Origin: Planctomycetaceae bacterium
Lineage (GTDB): Bacteria > Planctomycetota > Phycisphaerae > Phycisphaerales > SM1A02
DNA: 64,000 nt
Assembly (NCBI GenBank): GCA_947490615.1
Contig: CANLHK010000001.1
Coordinates: 186,001-250,000, forward strand
Direction of reading: 5' to 3'
The notes below the pieces were generated by a model. It had not been told where the DNA came from and made no database searches. It saw only the letters and a program-made list of their open reading frames with translations. Within the stretch, counting starts at the first letter, position 1, and the number at the start of each line of letters is the position of its first letter. Of this stretch, positions 1 through 8,712 are shown one piece after another. Both the position numbers and the translations under genes were made by a program.

Positions 1-376
1 GCAGAAGCATGAGCACAAAGCGGAAGCGGACGCGGTGCGGACGCTCGTCAGAGCCAAGCCGTTCGAAGAGGTCGAGGAGCGTCTGCTCATCGGCAAAGCC
101 GCGGCGCTTCTCATCGGGAGCTGCGACCTGCGTGCGCCAGTAGGCGACGATCGAGCATGGCCCTTGTGCGGTGGCGATTGGTCCGTGACTCGCGGCGGAA
201 GCTTGTGCGTCCCAACCCTCCTGCGAGAAATCGAGGCGGCCGAGTGGTGCCGATGGGTCATCGTTGCGCTCAACAAGCGCGACGATGCACACCGCACCTG
301 GCGCAAGTGGCTTGCCCGTCGAGGCGCACAGTCCCGTCTGTCGGCCGATGTCCCAAGTGGTCGAGATCCTGCTCAT
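1..376 (-). CDS. Conserved planctomycete-type small protein, 3' end outside window
   Basis: Reading the minus strand from the ATG at 374-376 gives an open frame of 125 codons that runs off the left edge. It begins MSRISTTWDIGRQTGLCAST and contains a Cys-Ala-x-Thr-Gly segment, a SIVAYWRTQV stretch, then LLDLFERLGSDE followed by VRFRFVLMLL. This layout recalls small conserved proteins of Planctomycetes of unknown function whose C-terminal region reads FERL...RYVLALLLMRK; I make that comparison from memory. The plus-strand frame over the same bases has no protein-like pattern. The start is supported by a TATCAT hexamer at 386-391 (minus), nine bases before the ATG. It is divergent from cdaA. No function can be assigned. 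Confidence 0.7.
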   Translation of the reverse strand, partial: MSRISTTWDIGRQTGLCASTGKPLAPGAVCIVALVERNDDPSAPLGRLDFSQEGWDAQASAASHGPIATAQGPCSIVAYWRTQVAAPDEKRRGFADEQTLLDLFERLGSDERPHRVRFRFVLMLL

Positions 377-384
377 GGAGAGGC

Positions 385-410
385 GATGATACGGCCAGAT
401 GCGTATCATC
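385..410. promoter_or_regulatory. Interlocked divergent -10 elements in a 9-bp inverted repeat
   Basis: GATGATACG at 385-393 and CGTATCATC at 402-410 are perfect inverted arms with an 8-bp spacer. Each arm holds TATCAT: on the plus strand at 404-409, 11 bases before the cdaA ATG (421), and on the minus strand at 386-391, nine bases before the ATG of the divergent gene (376). CGTATCATCGCC also precedes ispH at the same kind of distance. Most likely these are two -10 elements that cannot be occupied together. The repeat may also serve as an operator. Confidence 0.6.
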
Positions 411-420
411 GCGCCCGCTG

Positions 421-1245
421 ATGGGATCCATTTCCGACGTCTTCAAGGTGGATGGTCCGCTCGAGATCTTGCTCGAGTTCGGCGTGATTTGGCTGGGCGT
501 CTACGGGATGTTCCGCTTCCTGCGCGGCACGCGCGGCGCGGGAGTTGTGAAAGGGTTTTTCCTCGTGGCCGTCGCCTTGGCGTTGGTCATTCGAATCTTC
601 GGCGACGCGACGGACGGATTTGGACGGCTGCGCTTTCTCTTTGATCGCGCCTTCAACCTGATGGCGATCTTGCTCGTGGTTGTCTTCCAACCTGAGCTGC
701 GTGCGGCCATGGGTCGGCTTGGGCGCGCGCAGTTCTTCGCAGCGCGGCGCGCGAAGGTGTCGGGCCTCGCGGAAGAGATCGCCGATGCAGCGGACTTTCT
801 CTCGCGCAATCGTTTCGGCGCCCTCATCGTCATCGAGCGACAAATCGGAATCGGTGATCTCGGTGGCGGCACCGAGCTCGATGCGAAAGTCTCAGCCACG
901 CTTCTTGAGAGCGTGTTTTGGCCGAATTCACCGCTGCACGATCTTGCCGTGGTGATCCGCCACGGACGCGTGCTTGGTGCGGGCGTGCAATTGCCGCTCG
1001 CCGAAGAAGGCTCGATTCCGAGCTCGCTTGGCTCTCGCCATCGCGCCGCCGTCGGAGTCACTCTGGACAACGACTGTCTTGCCGTCGTCGTGAGTGAAGA
1101 GAACGGCGGCATTCGCATCGCCGAGTCGGGCAAGCTTTCGGAGCCCATCCCAAGCAAGTCACTGCGAGAAGAGTTGCTGCGGCGACTCTCGGCGCAGCAG
1201 CCTGGCTTCGTCTTTGATCGTCGCGGCGAAGGGACTCCCGCATGA
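421..1245 (+). CDS. cdaA: Diadenylate cyclase CdaA (membrane-anchored c-di-AMP synthase)
   Basis: 274 residues. Three hydrophobic segments lie at about 13-34, 43-60 and 78-93, followed by a DAC domain, the usual CdaA plan. The enzyme makes c-di-AMP from two ATP at the inner face of the membrane. The nucleotide-binding signature GSRHRAA is intact (RHR at 206-208). The DGA motif, normally PLHDGAVII, reads PLHDLAVVI (D174, L175, A176), so the catalytic Asp is kept but the glycine is replaced. I chose the ATG at 421 because the protein then starts like family members and a TATCAT box sits 11 bases upstream. The frame stays open further upstream, but that part has no CdaA character. It overlaps the next gene by 4 bp, so the two are probably co-translated. 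Confidence 0.9.
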   Translation: MGSISDVFKVDGPLEILLEFGVIWLGVYGMFRFLRGTRGAGVVKGFFLVAVALALVIRIFGDATDGFGRLRFLFDRAFNLMAILLVVVFQPELRAAMGRLGRAQFFAARRAKVSGLAEEIADAADFLSRNRFGALIVIERQIGIGDLGGGTELDAKVSATLLESVFWPNSPLHDLAVVIRHGRVLGAGVQLPLAEEGSIPSSLGSRHRAAVGVTLDNDCLAVVVSEENGGIRIAESGKLSEPIPSKSLREELLRRLSAQQPGFVFDRRGEGTPA

Positions 1246-2360
1246 GCACGCACGACCACACTGAGCGCGGGTCGCCTGCGGAACACCATCCGCGGCATCA
1301 CCATCGCCACCAACACAAGACGCATGGTGCGCATCATCGGCAGGAGTCGTGGCGCGAGAGGCTCCTCGGGTACGCAACCGTCACCGCGACCGCAGCGTTG
1401 ATCTGGGTCTGGGCCTCGGGACAGACCCGACAGTCCATCGATGTGAGTTTCGCGGTGCACTTCGTCCCAGGGTCGAGCGCGAACCAGTTCGTCGGTCCCG
1501 ACCAGCCCCTCGAAGTGCGGGTCGAATTCAGTGGATCGAAGTCCGCGGTCGATCGCGCGGTGGACGCGTTGAACGGACGCACCATCGACATCCCCGTGGG
1601 AACTTGCGGAGTTCCGAACGAGAGCGGCGGTCACGATGTGGTACTGCGGGATGTCATCGCGCGCCTTCCGCTGATTTCGGAAACAGGCGCGTCGGTGCGC
1701 ACCGTGCAGCCTGCTTCGGCAGCCATCGCTATCGAAGCCGCCGTGCGTCGTGAGGCCGCTGTCACTGCGCACTTTGGCAACGCTCGCACAGCGGGTGAAA
1801 CGGTGATCGACCCAAAGTCGGTTGAGGTCTCCATCCCCGCTGCGCTGGCAGAAAAACTCCCGAGCGCACTCGTGGTGGAAGCAACCTTGACCGCCGAAGT
1901 TCTCGCGCGGCTCGAGCCAGGGCGCCGTCACCAACTCGACGCGCCGCTGGCACTGCCAGCCGAGCTCGCTGCAACCATCGGCCGTGCTCGAATCGAGCCA
2001 GCGCGAGCGCGCGTGGTGTTCACCCTCGAAAGCCGCGAACGGACCCTCCATCTCAAACAAGTCGCGGTGCAGATCGCAGCTGCCACGGGCGAGTTGTCGG
2101 GACGGACGGTGACCCTGGCGCGCGACGATGAGTTCCTGCGCGATGTCGTCCTCGCGGGTCCCGAAGATTCGCTGCGCGCCATTGAGCGCGGAGAAGCCAA
2201 GGTGCTGGCCATCGTGCACCTCGCGCGCGAAGACTTCGCGCGACGCGCCGATCGCAAAGAAATCACTCTGTGGATGCTGCCACCAGGCGTGCGAGTCGTG
2301 AGCGTCCATGGCGCTTCGGACACAGCGCCGTCGGTCGGCGTGTCCATTTCCAACAACTGA
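1242..2360 (+). CDS. cdaR: YbbR-domain protein, CdaA regulator (CdaR-like)
   Basis: 372 residues. A short cytoplasmic head is followed by one transmembrane segment (about 45-60, ATVTATAALIWVWAS) and a long extracytoplasmic part with YbbR-type repeats such as PLEVRVEFSGSKSAVDRA and the later KSVEVSIPAAL and RARVVF strands. In Firmicutes the equivalent protein is encoded beside cdaA and binds and modulates the cyclase; the same role is inferred here from the ATGA overlap with cdaA. The head is unusual: residues 4-32 hold 12 histidines, including HHPRHHHRHQHK, which could bind metal. The usual glmM neighbour is not present. Confidence 0.8.
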   Translation: MSTHDHTERGSPAEHHPRHHHRHQHKTHGAHHRQESWRERLLGYATVTATAALIWVWASGQTRQSIDVSFAVHFVPGSSANQFVGPDQPLEVRVEFSGSKSAVDRAVDALNGRTIDIPVGTCGVPNESGGHDVVLRDVIARLPLISETGASVRTVQPASAAIAIEAAVRREAAVTAHFGNARTAGETVIDPKSVEVSIPAALAEKLPSALVVEATLTAEVLARLEPGRRHQLDAPLALPAELAATIGRARIEPARARVVFTLESRERTLHLKQVAVQIAAATGELSGRTVTLARDDEFLRDVVLAGPEDSLRAIERGEAKVLAIVHLAREDFARRADRKEITLWMLPPGVRVVSVHGASDTAPSVGVSISNN

Positions 2361-2385
2361 GTGTGTCACGGGCCGAGTGTTCGGC

Positions 2386-3714
2386 TTAGCTCGATTGCAG
2401 CCGCACCGCGTGGTAGGCCTTCTTGCCGCGACGAATGAGAATCACGCCGCCAGGGAGCGCGTGTTCAGCACGCACCGTGCACTCAAGCGTGACCTTCTCA
2501 CCGTTGATGCTCACCGCGCCGTTCTGCACGAACTCGCGCGCCTCGCGCTTACTCGCAGCACACGACGTCCCAGTGATGAAGTCGACAATGGAGATTCCTT
2601 GCGACAGCGCCGTGGTCGCGACGCTGCTTGAGGGAAGATCCGCGGCGATCTCAGCGATCTGCGCGGCGTCGAGGCTCTTCACCAAGCCAGAGAACAACGC
2701 TTCGCTCGTCGCCTGTGCGCGCGCGAGTTCGGTCGCGCCGTGGGTCATGCGGGTCATCTCCGCGGCGAGGGTCTTCTGCGCCTCGCGCTTCCCTGGCTCG
2801 GTCGCGAGCGCGTGCGCAAGCGCCTCAATCGCGTCCGATTCAAGGAAGGTGAACCAGCGCAGGAACTTCACCGCGTCGGCATCCGAGGTGTTGAGCCAGT
2901 ACTGCAAGAAGCGATACGGACTGGTGCGATCGGCCGTCAGCCAAATCGCGCCCTTCTCGGTCTTGCCGATCTTCTGACCATCGCTCGTGGTCACCAGCGG
3001 GCAGGTCGCGCCGAAACTCTCATGTTGCTCGAGGCGGCGAATGAGATCAATACCCGAGACGATGTTTCCGAACTGGTCGCTTCCGCCGAGTTGAATGGTG
3101 CAACCGTCGGCGCGGTGGAGATGCAGGAAGTCATACGCCTGCAGAATCATGTAGCTGAACTCGGTGTAGCTGATCCCCTGCTCGCGACCCTCAAGCCGCG
3201 AGGCCACTGAGTCGCGGGCGATCATCTGGTTCACTGAGAAGTGCTTGCCGATGTCGCGGAGCATGTCGAGATACGACATCGACTCAAGCCAGTCGATGTT
3301 GTTGCGGATGACCGCGGCGCGTGGACCGCTGAAGTCGAGGAAGCGATCGAAGATCCGCTGCTGGCTGCGCGCGTTGTGCTCCGCGAGTTCCCGCGTGAGG
3401 AGTTGGCGTTCCGCGCTCTTGCCGCTCGGATCGCCGATGAGGCCTGTGCCTCCGCCCGAAACCACGATGGGCTTGTGACCAGCGCGCTGGAGATGCGCGA
3501 GCAACTTGATACCCATGAAGTTGCCGATGGTCAGACTGTCGGAGGTTGGATCGAAGCCTGCGTATCCCACTCGCACACCCGACGCGAGATGCGCAGCGAG
3601 GTCGGGCGAAGTGGTTTGGTGCAACATCCCGCGCCAGGAGAGTTCGTCCAACAACGCGGTGGTCGCCGTGCCATGCGCCAAGTGAGGTGCCATGCTGTTC
3701 AACGGTGTGCTCAT
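2386..3714 (-). CDS. tyrS: Tyrosyl-tRNA synthetase
   Basis: Up to 442 residues, cytoplasmic. It charges tRNA-Tyr. The class I signature HIGH appears as DPTSDSLTIGNFMG, the KMSKS-type loop as TSDGQKIGKTEKG, and tyrosine- and tRNA-binding segments such as SYMILQAYDFLHL and QLGGSDQFGNI are clear. The C-terminal 60 residues look like an S4 RNA-binding domain (AREFVQNGAVSINGEKV). The ATG at 3714 leaves 13 bp to the upstream transaldolase stop, so the two are probably one operon. An internal ATG at 3693 is the alternative start. Confidence 0.95.
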   Translation of the reverse strand: MSTPLNSMAPHLAHGTATTALLDELSWRGMLHQTTSPDLAAHLASGVRVGYAGFDPTSDSLTIGNFMGIKLLAHLQRAGHKPIVVSGGGTGLIGDPSGKSAERQLLTRELAEHNARSQQRIFDRFLDFSGPRAAVIRNNIDWLESMSYLDMLRDIGKHFSVNQMIARDSVASRLEGREQGISYTEFSYMILQAYDFLHLHRADGCTIQLGGSDQFGNIVSGIDLIRRLEQHESFGATCPLVTTSDGQKIGKTEKGAIWLTADRTSPYRFLQYWLNTSDADAVKFLRWFTFLESDAIEALAHALATEPGKREAQKTLAAEMTRMTHGATELARAQATSEALFSGLVKSLDAAQIAEIAADLPSSSVATTALSQGISIVDFITGTSCAASKREAREFVQNGAVSINGEKVTLECTVRAEHALPGGVILIRRGKKAYHAVRLQSS

Positions 3715-3727
3715 GATCGGTAGTCAC

Positions 3728-4849
3728 TCAGCGCGCTGCGGCCAGCGCATCGCGCTTGGAACCGATCTTGGCCAACAGATCCATCCAACTCTTGTTGAAG
3801 GAGTCGCGACCCTCAAGTTGCAGCGTCGCTGCGATGGCCGCAAGGTCGACGCCCGACTTGGTGACCGCTGCAAGCACCGCTTCAGCAGCGACCCCGTCGG
3901 TCGGCATCGGGCGTTGCGGATTGCCCTTGTCAAAGAGGGCGAGAAGCGTCTCTTCTGGAATGGTGTCGACGGTGTTGGGCGCGCCAAGCACATCGACATA
4001 CAAGCACGGCGAGAGCGCAGGGTCTTTCGTGCCCGTCGATGCCCAGAGCACACGCTGGTGCTTGGCTCCGCGGGCGATGAGCGCAGTCCAACGCGGCGAC
4101 GAGTTGAAGTCGATCGCAGCCTTGAGAATGCGACCAGCCATCGCGATGCCGACGGTGTTTTGCAGTTCGGACGGCAACGCCTTGGCGGTTGCGCGATCCC
4201 ACCGCGAGAGGAAGACGCTTGCGACCGAGCTCACGAACGGGTCCTTGCCCGCGGCGGCGCGTCGCTCGACTCCGCGCGTGTAGGCCTCAGCCGCGGCGAG
4301 GTAGTGCTCGCGCGAGAAGAGCAGCGTGATGTTGATGGGAATGCCGCGGAAGATCAGCTCTTCGATCGCGGGGCAACCCTCGGGCGTACCAGGGACTTTG
4401 ATGTAGAGATTCGTTCGTCCAGCGCGGCGATGAAGCTCGACCGCCTGCGCGACAGTGCCCGCTGTGTCGTTGGCGAGCAACGGCGAGACCTCAAGCGAGA
4501 CCCAACCGTCGATCTTCTTGGTGCGTGCGTGGATCTCGATAAAGAGGTCCGCCGCGCGCTGCAGGTCGGTGATGGCACACGCGAAAAAAATCTCTTCGAT
4601 GGCGTTGGGCTTGTCGGCAAACTTTGGAGCGAGTGCCGCAATCTGCGCGTCGTAGGTCGTGCCTGAGCCGATCGCCTTCTCAAAGATCGTGGGATTTGAG
4701 GTCAGTCCCGTCACCGACAGCTCACGGATGTATCGCAACAGCGTGCCCGAGTCGAGCAGCGTGCGGGTGATGTTGTCGAGCCACAACGACTGGCCAAGAG
4801 CGGCGAGGCGGGCAGTGGGACGCGCGGGATCGATCGCGGAAGTGGACAC
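3728..4849 (-). CDS. tal: Transaldolase
   Basis: 373 residues from a GTG at 4849, the length of the longer bacterial transaldolase subfamily (about 360-380). It moves a dihydroxyacetone unit in the non-oxidative pentose phosphate pathway. LWLDNITRTLL near the start, TGLTSNPTIFEKAI, and NLYIKVPGTPEG with the Schiff-base Lys are all visible. The open frame extends 50 codons further upstream, but a GAGG sequence about 8 bases before the GTG and the family start favour the shorter form. TAGTGT at 4932-4937 is a candidate -10. tyrS follows 13 bp downstream, and pgi, another sugar-phosphate enzyme, is divergent. Confidence 0.93.
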   Translation of the reverse strand: MSTSAIDPARPTARLAALGQSLWLDNITRTLLDSGTLLRYIRELSVTGLTSNPTIFEKAIGSGTTYDAQIAALAPKFADKPNAIEEIFFACAITDLQRAADLFIEIHARTKKIDGWVSLEVSPLLANDTAGTVAQAVELHRRAGRTNLYIKVPGTPEGCPAIEELIFRGIPINITLLFSREHYLAAAEAYTRGVERRAAAGKDPFVSSVASVFLSRWDRATAKALPSELQNTVGIAMAGRILKAAIDFNSSPRWTALIARGAKHQRVLWASTGTKDPALSPCLYVDVLGAPNTVDTIPEETLLALFDKGNPQRPMPTDGVAAEAVLAAVTKSGVDLAAIAATLQLEGRDSFNKSWMDLLAKIGSKRDALAAAR

Positions 4850-4931
4850 GGGATTCCTCGAAAGGGTGCACTGAAGCGCGCCGCGGGCGTCGTCCATTGA
4901 CGCCCCGAAGCCACGCAGAGCATGCATCGGC

Positions 4932-4937
4932 ACACTA
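4932..4937 (-). promoter_or_regulatory. Candidate -10 of tal-tyrS
   Basis: TAGTGT on the minus strand, preceded by TGC to give an extended -10 form. It lies 82 bases before the GTG of tal. The same hexamer is the candidate -10 of recA. No clear -35 is seen. Confidence 0.35.
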
Positions 4938-5040
4938 GCACAGCGCTTCGAGCCAAGGCGGCCCAACTCAGGCATGTTCCCATCTCGCGCACCGCGCAAA
5001 CCTGCCGATGTAGCGGCACCGACTTCCCTGAGAACCGACT

Positions 5041-6786
5041 ATGCCCGCTACCAAGCCCCAGCGCAAACCGCTCCCAACGTCGAAATCCACCCGCACGGTG
5101 GCACCAACAGCTACCCCCGCGCAGCCGACGATTCCTGCCTGGCACGCAGCTCCTGACACGACCAAGGCGTGGAAGCGTTTGATGACCCTCGCCAAAACGC
5201 AGCGTTCGATGGACCTGCGCAAGGCATTCGCGGGCGATCGCGGACGCGCCAAGGCGCTCTCGGCCGACGCCTTGGGGATCCACCTCGACTACTCGAAGAA
5301 CTTGATCGATCGCAGCACGCTTGATGCGCTCCTGGCACTCGCCGAGGAGTGCGGCGTGCGCAAACACACCAAAGCGATGTTCGCTGGTGAGGCGATCAAT
5401 CTCACCGAGAACCGCGCGGTGCTGCACATCGCGTTGCGTGCGCCCAAGGGAAGCTCGATCAAAGTCGACGGCGCGAATGTCGTACCTGGTGTGCACGAGG
5501 TGCTCACGCGCATGGCGCGTTTCACCGACGCCGTGCGCAGCGGCGCGTGGCGTGGACACACCGGCAAACGCATCAAGACCATCATCAACATCGGTATCGG
5601 CGGCTCCGACCTCGGTCCCGTCATGGCCTACGAAGCGTTGAAGGACTTCAGTGAACGCTCGATCGAGTGCCGCTATGTCTCGAACATCGACGGCGAAGAT
5701 TTCTACGAGAAGACACGCGACGCGAATCCCGAGGAAACGCTGTTCATCGTGAGCTCGAAGACTTTCACCACGATGGAGACCATGACCAACGCGCAGACCG
5801 CGCGAGCGTGGAGTCTGGCTCGGCTGAAGGATGAGTCGGCGGTCGCGAAGCACTTTGTGGCTGTCTCGACCAACGCGACCGAGGTCGCCAAGTTTGGAAT
5901 CGACACCGCGAACATGTTTGGTTTCTGGGATTGGGTTGGCGGTCGCTACTCGATGGATTCCGCGATCGGGCTCTCAACCATGCTGGCCATCGGCTCCGAG
6001 GGCTTCGCTGAACTCCTCGGCGGATTCCACGACATGGATGAGCACTTCCGCACCGCGCCGCCACGCAAGAACCTCCCCTACTTGCTGGCGTTGATCGGCG
6101 TGTGGAACCGCGACTTCCTCGGCTGTGAGACGGTCGCCGTGCTCCCCTACTGCCAGTATCTCCATCGGCTCAGCGCGTACTTGCAGCAACTCGACATGGA
6201 GTCCAACGGCAAGCGCGTCCAACTCGACGGCACGCCGTGCCGTTGGCAGACGAGCCCCGTGATCTGGGGTGAGCCAGGCACCAACGGTCAGCATGCCTTC
6301 TATCAGATGATCCACCAAGGGACCTCGCCTGTCCCCTGCGACTTCATCGCGTTCGCGCAGCCGCTGCATGGCGTTGGTTCGAAGTCAACGGGTGAGCACC
6401 ACGACATTCTCATCGCCAACATGTTGGCGCAAGGCGAAGCGCTTGCGTTTGGAAAGACCGCTGCCGAAGTGCGCGCCGAAGGGACTGCAGCGTGGCTGGT
6501 CCCGCATCGAACCTTCCCGGGGAACCGTCCCACGAACACACTGCTGTGCGAGAAGCTCTCGCCGCGCATGCTTGGCCGCATCATCGCGCTCTACGAGCAC
6601 AAGGTCTTCGTGCAAGGCTCGATTTGGCGTGTGAACAGCTTTGACCAGTGGGGAGTCGAACTCGGCAAGGTGCTCGCCAAGCGCATCATTCCCGAGCTCA
6701 CTGGCCCTCGCGGAAAGTCGGCCGCGAAGCACGATGGATCGACCGAGAGTCTCATCGCGCGGTACCGCGGTTTGCGTGGACGGTAA
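5041..6786 (+). CDS. pgi: Glucose-6-phosphate isomerase
   Basis: 581 residues. It interconverts glucose-6-phosphate and fructose-6-phosphate. Signature stretches are [62 protein letters not shown] and [11 protein letters not shown], typical of the long (E. coli-like) enzyme. The first 32 or so residues are rich in Pro, Thr and Lys and precede the family start near AWKRL, so the true start could be downstream, although no better-placed ATG is obvious. It is divergent from the tal-tyrS pair with a 190-bp gap and sits 12 bp before the cysteine desulfurase. Confidence 0.95.
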   Translation: MPATKPQRKPLPTSKSTRTVAPTATPAQPTIPAWHAAPDTTKAWKRLMTLAKTQRSMDLRKAFAGDRGRAKALSADALGIHLDYSKNLIDRSTLDALLALAEECGVRKHTKAMFAGEAINLTENRAVLHIALRAPKGSSIKVDGANVVPGVHEVLTRMARFTDAVRSGAWRGHTGKRIKTIINIGIGGSDLGPVMAYEALKDFSERSIECRYVSNIDGEDFYEKTRDANPEETLFIVSSKTFTTMETMTNAQTARAWSLARLKDESAVAKHFVAVSTNATEVAKFGIDTANMFGFWDWVGGRYSMDSAIGLSTMLAIGSEGFAELLGGFHDMDEHFRTAPPRKNLPYLLALIGVWNRDFLGCETVAVLPYCQYLHRLSAYLQQLDMESNGKRVQLDGTPCRWQTSPVIWGEPGTNGQHAFYQMIHQGTSPVPCDFIAFAQPLHGVGSKSTGEHHDILIANMLAQGEALAFGKTAAEVRAEGTAAWLVPHRTFPGNRPTNTLLCEKLSPRMLGRIIALYEHKVFVQGSIWRVNSFDQWGVELGKVLAKRIIPELTGPRGKSAAKHDGSTESLIARYRGLRGR

Positions 6787-6789
6787 GAT
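6784..6789 (+). promoter_or_regulatory. Candidate -10 TAAGAT
   Basis: TAAGAT overlaps the pgi stop codon and ends nine bases before the GTG start of the cysteine desulfurase, matching the TAnnnT spacing seen elsewhere in the window. It suggests the gene has its own nearly leaderless promoter. Confidence 0.45.
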
Positions 6790-6798
6790 CGCAGCTTC

Positions 6799-8028
6799 GT
6801 GATCGAACGCATTCATCTTGATGCCAATGCCACCACGCGACCTGCGCCTGAGGTTGCCGAAGCGGTCGTACGCGCGCTGCGAGAGTCGTGGGGGAACCCT
6901 TCGAGCGTGCATCGCGCTGGGGGCGAAGCCAAACGCCAGATCGAACTCGCGCGGGAGAGCGTCGCCCAACTGATGGGCTGCCAGGAACGCGAATTGGTCT
7001 GGACTTCGGGTGGGACCGAGAGCACGAATCTCGCCATCAGAGGCACGCTCGAGTTCTTCGCAGCGACGGAGGCAACGCGCCGCGTTCTTGTGACGACGCG
7101 CTTTGAACACGCCGCGGTTCGTGAGCTCGCGCAGCGTCTGGCAAAGCACGGAACCGAAGTGGTGTGGCTCCCGAGCCACGCCGATCTTCCTGGCTCACCC
7201 GACCTCGATGCCCTTGCCACGCTGCTGGCCGCGCGCGGCGACGAGATCGCCTTGGTGAGCCTGATGTGGGCGAACAACGAGACGGGCGTCCTCACCGACA
7301 TCCGTCGCGCTGGAGCGCTCTGTCGTGAGCATGGCGTGCGCTTTCACTCGGACGCCACCCAGTTTGTTGGCAAGCTGCCCACCGACTTCGCAGCGATGCA
7401 AGTTGACCTCGCGAGTTGTTCCGCGCACAAACTGCACGGGCCCAAAGGTGTCGGGGCGCTCTATGTGCGGAGGACCGTGCATCTCGCGCCGCAGCAAATC
7501 GGTGGTCCACAGGAGAACGAGCGCCGCGGTGGAACCGAGAATGTCCCAGCCATCGCAGGGTTTGGCGTGGCGGCGCGGCTTGCCAAGGCGTGGCTCGCGA
7601 CAGACGGGCGCGGGCGCTCTCAGGGTGTACGCGATGCGTTTGAGCACGCTGTCGTGCGCGGCACGGGTGGCGTGGTGAACGGAATCCAGACGAACTCTGC
7701 GAGTAGTGCAGACGCGAGCGCGGGAACAGAGTCGCACCGCTTGTGGAACACCACCAACATCGGATTTCAACGGCTCGAGGCCGAGGCGATCCTTCTGCAA
7801 CTCTCCGAGCGCGGTGTGTTCGCCTCAGCGGGCGCGGCGTGCTCCTCGGGATCGCTCGATCCTTCACCCGTCCTTCTTGCCATGGGTGTTGCGCCCGAAG
7901 TCGCACACGGATCGATCCGATTCAGTCTTGATCGTGAGACGACGGACGCCGAGGGACAACGCGCCGCTGCGATCGTGGTCGACACGATCACGCGGCTTCG
8001 CGCCTCGACCGCTGCAGCGGTTCGGTAG
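6799..8028 (+). CDS. Cysteine desulfurase (NifS/IscS family)
   Basis: 409 residues from a GTG. A PLP enzyme that takes sulfur from cysteine for Fe-S clusters or tRNA thiolation. The family opening HLDANATTRPAPEV, the PLP-phosphate loop WTSGGTESTNLA, ANNETGVLTDI, the Lys in SCSAHKLHGPKG and the catalytic Cys in SAGAACSSGS are all present. GGPQENERRGGTENV is also typical. No scaffold gene (iscU or nifU) or thiolase follows, so the sulfur acceptor cannot be read from context. An insert of about 25 residues rich in Ser/Ala lies before LWNTTNIGF. Confidence 0.92.
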   Translation: MIERIHLDANATTRPAPEVAEAVVRALRESWGNPSSVHRAGGEAKRQIELARESVAQLMGCQERELVWTSGGTESTNLAIRGTLEFFAATEATRRVLVTTRFEHAAVRELAQRLAKHGTEVVWLPSHADLPGSPDLDALATLLAARGDEIALVSLMWANNETGVLTDIRRAGALCREHGVRFHSDATQFVGKLPTDFAAMQVDLASCSAHKLHGPKGVGALYVRRTVHLAPQQIGGPQENERRGGTENVPAIAGFGVAARLAKAWLATDGRGRSQGVRDAFEHAVVRGTGGVVNGIQTNSASSADASAGTESHRLWNTTNIGFQRLEAEAILLQLSERGVFASAGAACSSGSLDPSPVLLAMGVAPEVAHGSIRFSLDRETTDAEGQRAAAIVVDTITRLRASTAAAVR

Positions 8029-8096
8029 ATCTCTCACGGTGCGACCGCGCGTCATGAATGGGTAGCGGGAAGAAGAGCACCCAAGCTCCACGCGCC

Positions 8097-8132
8097 AAAA
8101 ACGACGCGGGCCCGGCCAGCGCCGAGCCCGCG
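8097..8132 (-). terminator. Intrinsic terminator after tRNA-Leu
   Basis: On the minus strand CGCGGGC (8126-8132) pairs with GCCCGCG (8105-8111) across a GC-rich loop. The stem is followed by TCG and five T residues (8097-8101). It lies directly downstream of the tRNA-Leu 3' end. Confidence 0.7.
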
Positions 8133-8134
8133 AA

Positions 8135-8218
8135 TGCGGTCGAGAGGACTTGAACCTCCACGGGTTTAACCCCACTAGTACCTGAAACTAGCGCGTCTGC
8201 CGATTCCGCCACGACCGC
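8135..8218 (-). tRNA. tRNA-Leu, anticodon CAG
   Basis: 84 nt on the minus strand. The acceptor stem GCGGTCG (5') pairs with CGACCGC (3'), discriminator A at 8135. The D-arm region contains TGGCGGAATCGGCAGACGC, typical of leucine tRNAs, and the anticodon stem CTAGT/ACTAG frames the loop TTCAGGT with anticodon CAG. A long variable arm (GGGGTTAAACCC) and the T-arm GGTTCAAGTCC follow. CCA is not encoded. Confidence 0.95.
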
Positions 8219-8712
8219 GTGGGACGCGGAGTGTACGACCGCGCGGGGCTTGCTTCAAGGTGTGCTCTCAGCGCGCGTTCAGACGTGCGATCGGCCCATC
8301 CTGACTGCGCAGCAACTCGATCGCGCGACTCCGCGACTGTGCTGCACATCCCTAACTCCACAGCGGTTCTGCCGCGATTCTGTCGCGTTTTTGTCGCGCG
8401 GACCGTGGCAACGAATACCTCGACCACGCCGCAGCCACGAAAAACGCAGCCAGGGCGCGAGGAGCCTCGTCGCCCTGTCTGCGCTACGCGAATGGATCTT
8501 GTCGCTTGGACCCTGACCACGCTGGGCTGGAGACCCAGGGATCAGTTCCAACTGGTTGCGACTTCGCCTTGGCACCGCGATGAGCCCGTCAGACCGCCGC
8601 TGTTGCATCGCTCCGCTCCGACACGGCGCGACGCAACATTGGTGCGATCGATTCAGCTCATCAACGGCGCTGTGTTCGGTCGAGTAGGCCGCGCCAGAAA
8701 TTCTGCGTCGAC
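8219..8712. other. Intergenic region without a recognised gene
   Basis: Nearly 500 bp between the 5' end of tRNA-Leu and the 3' end of recA. An open plus-strand frame crosses it and continues antisense into recA but has no protein-like composition. The region should hold the tRNA promoter. A short degenerate repeat of TTCTGYCGCG type occurs near 8360-8395. Nothing else was seen. Confidence 0.5.

Noticed and set aside
35-421. 128-codon plus-strand ORF at the left edge
   Set aside because: The minus strand over the same bases reads as a conserved protein with sensible composition and a well-placed start; the plus frame has none of this.
501-2369. 622-codon minus-strand ORF opposite cdaA and cdaR
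   Set aside because: It is antisense to two clearly recognised genes, is rich in Arg and Ser as expected for a GC-rich shadow frame, and shows no domain.
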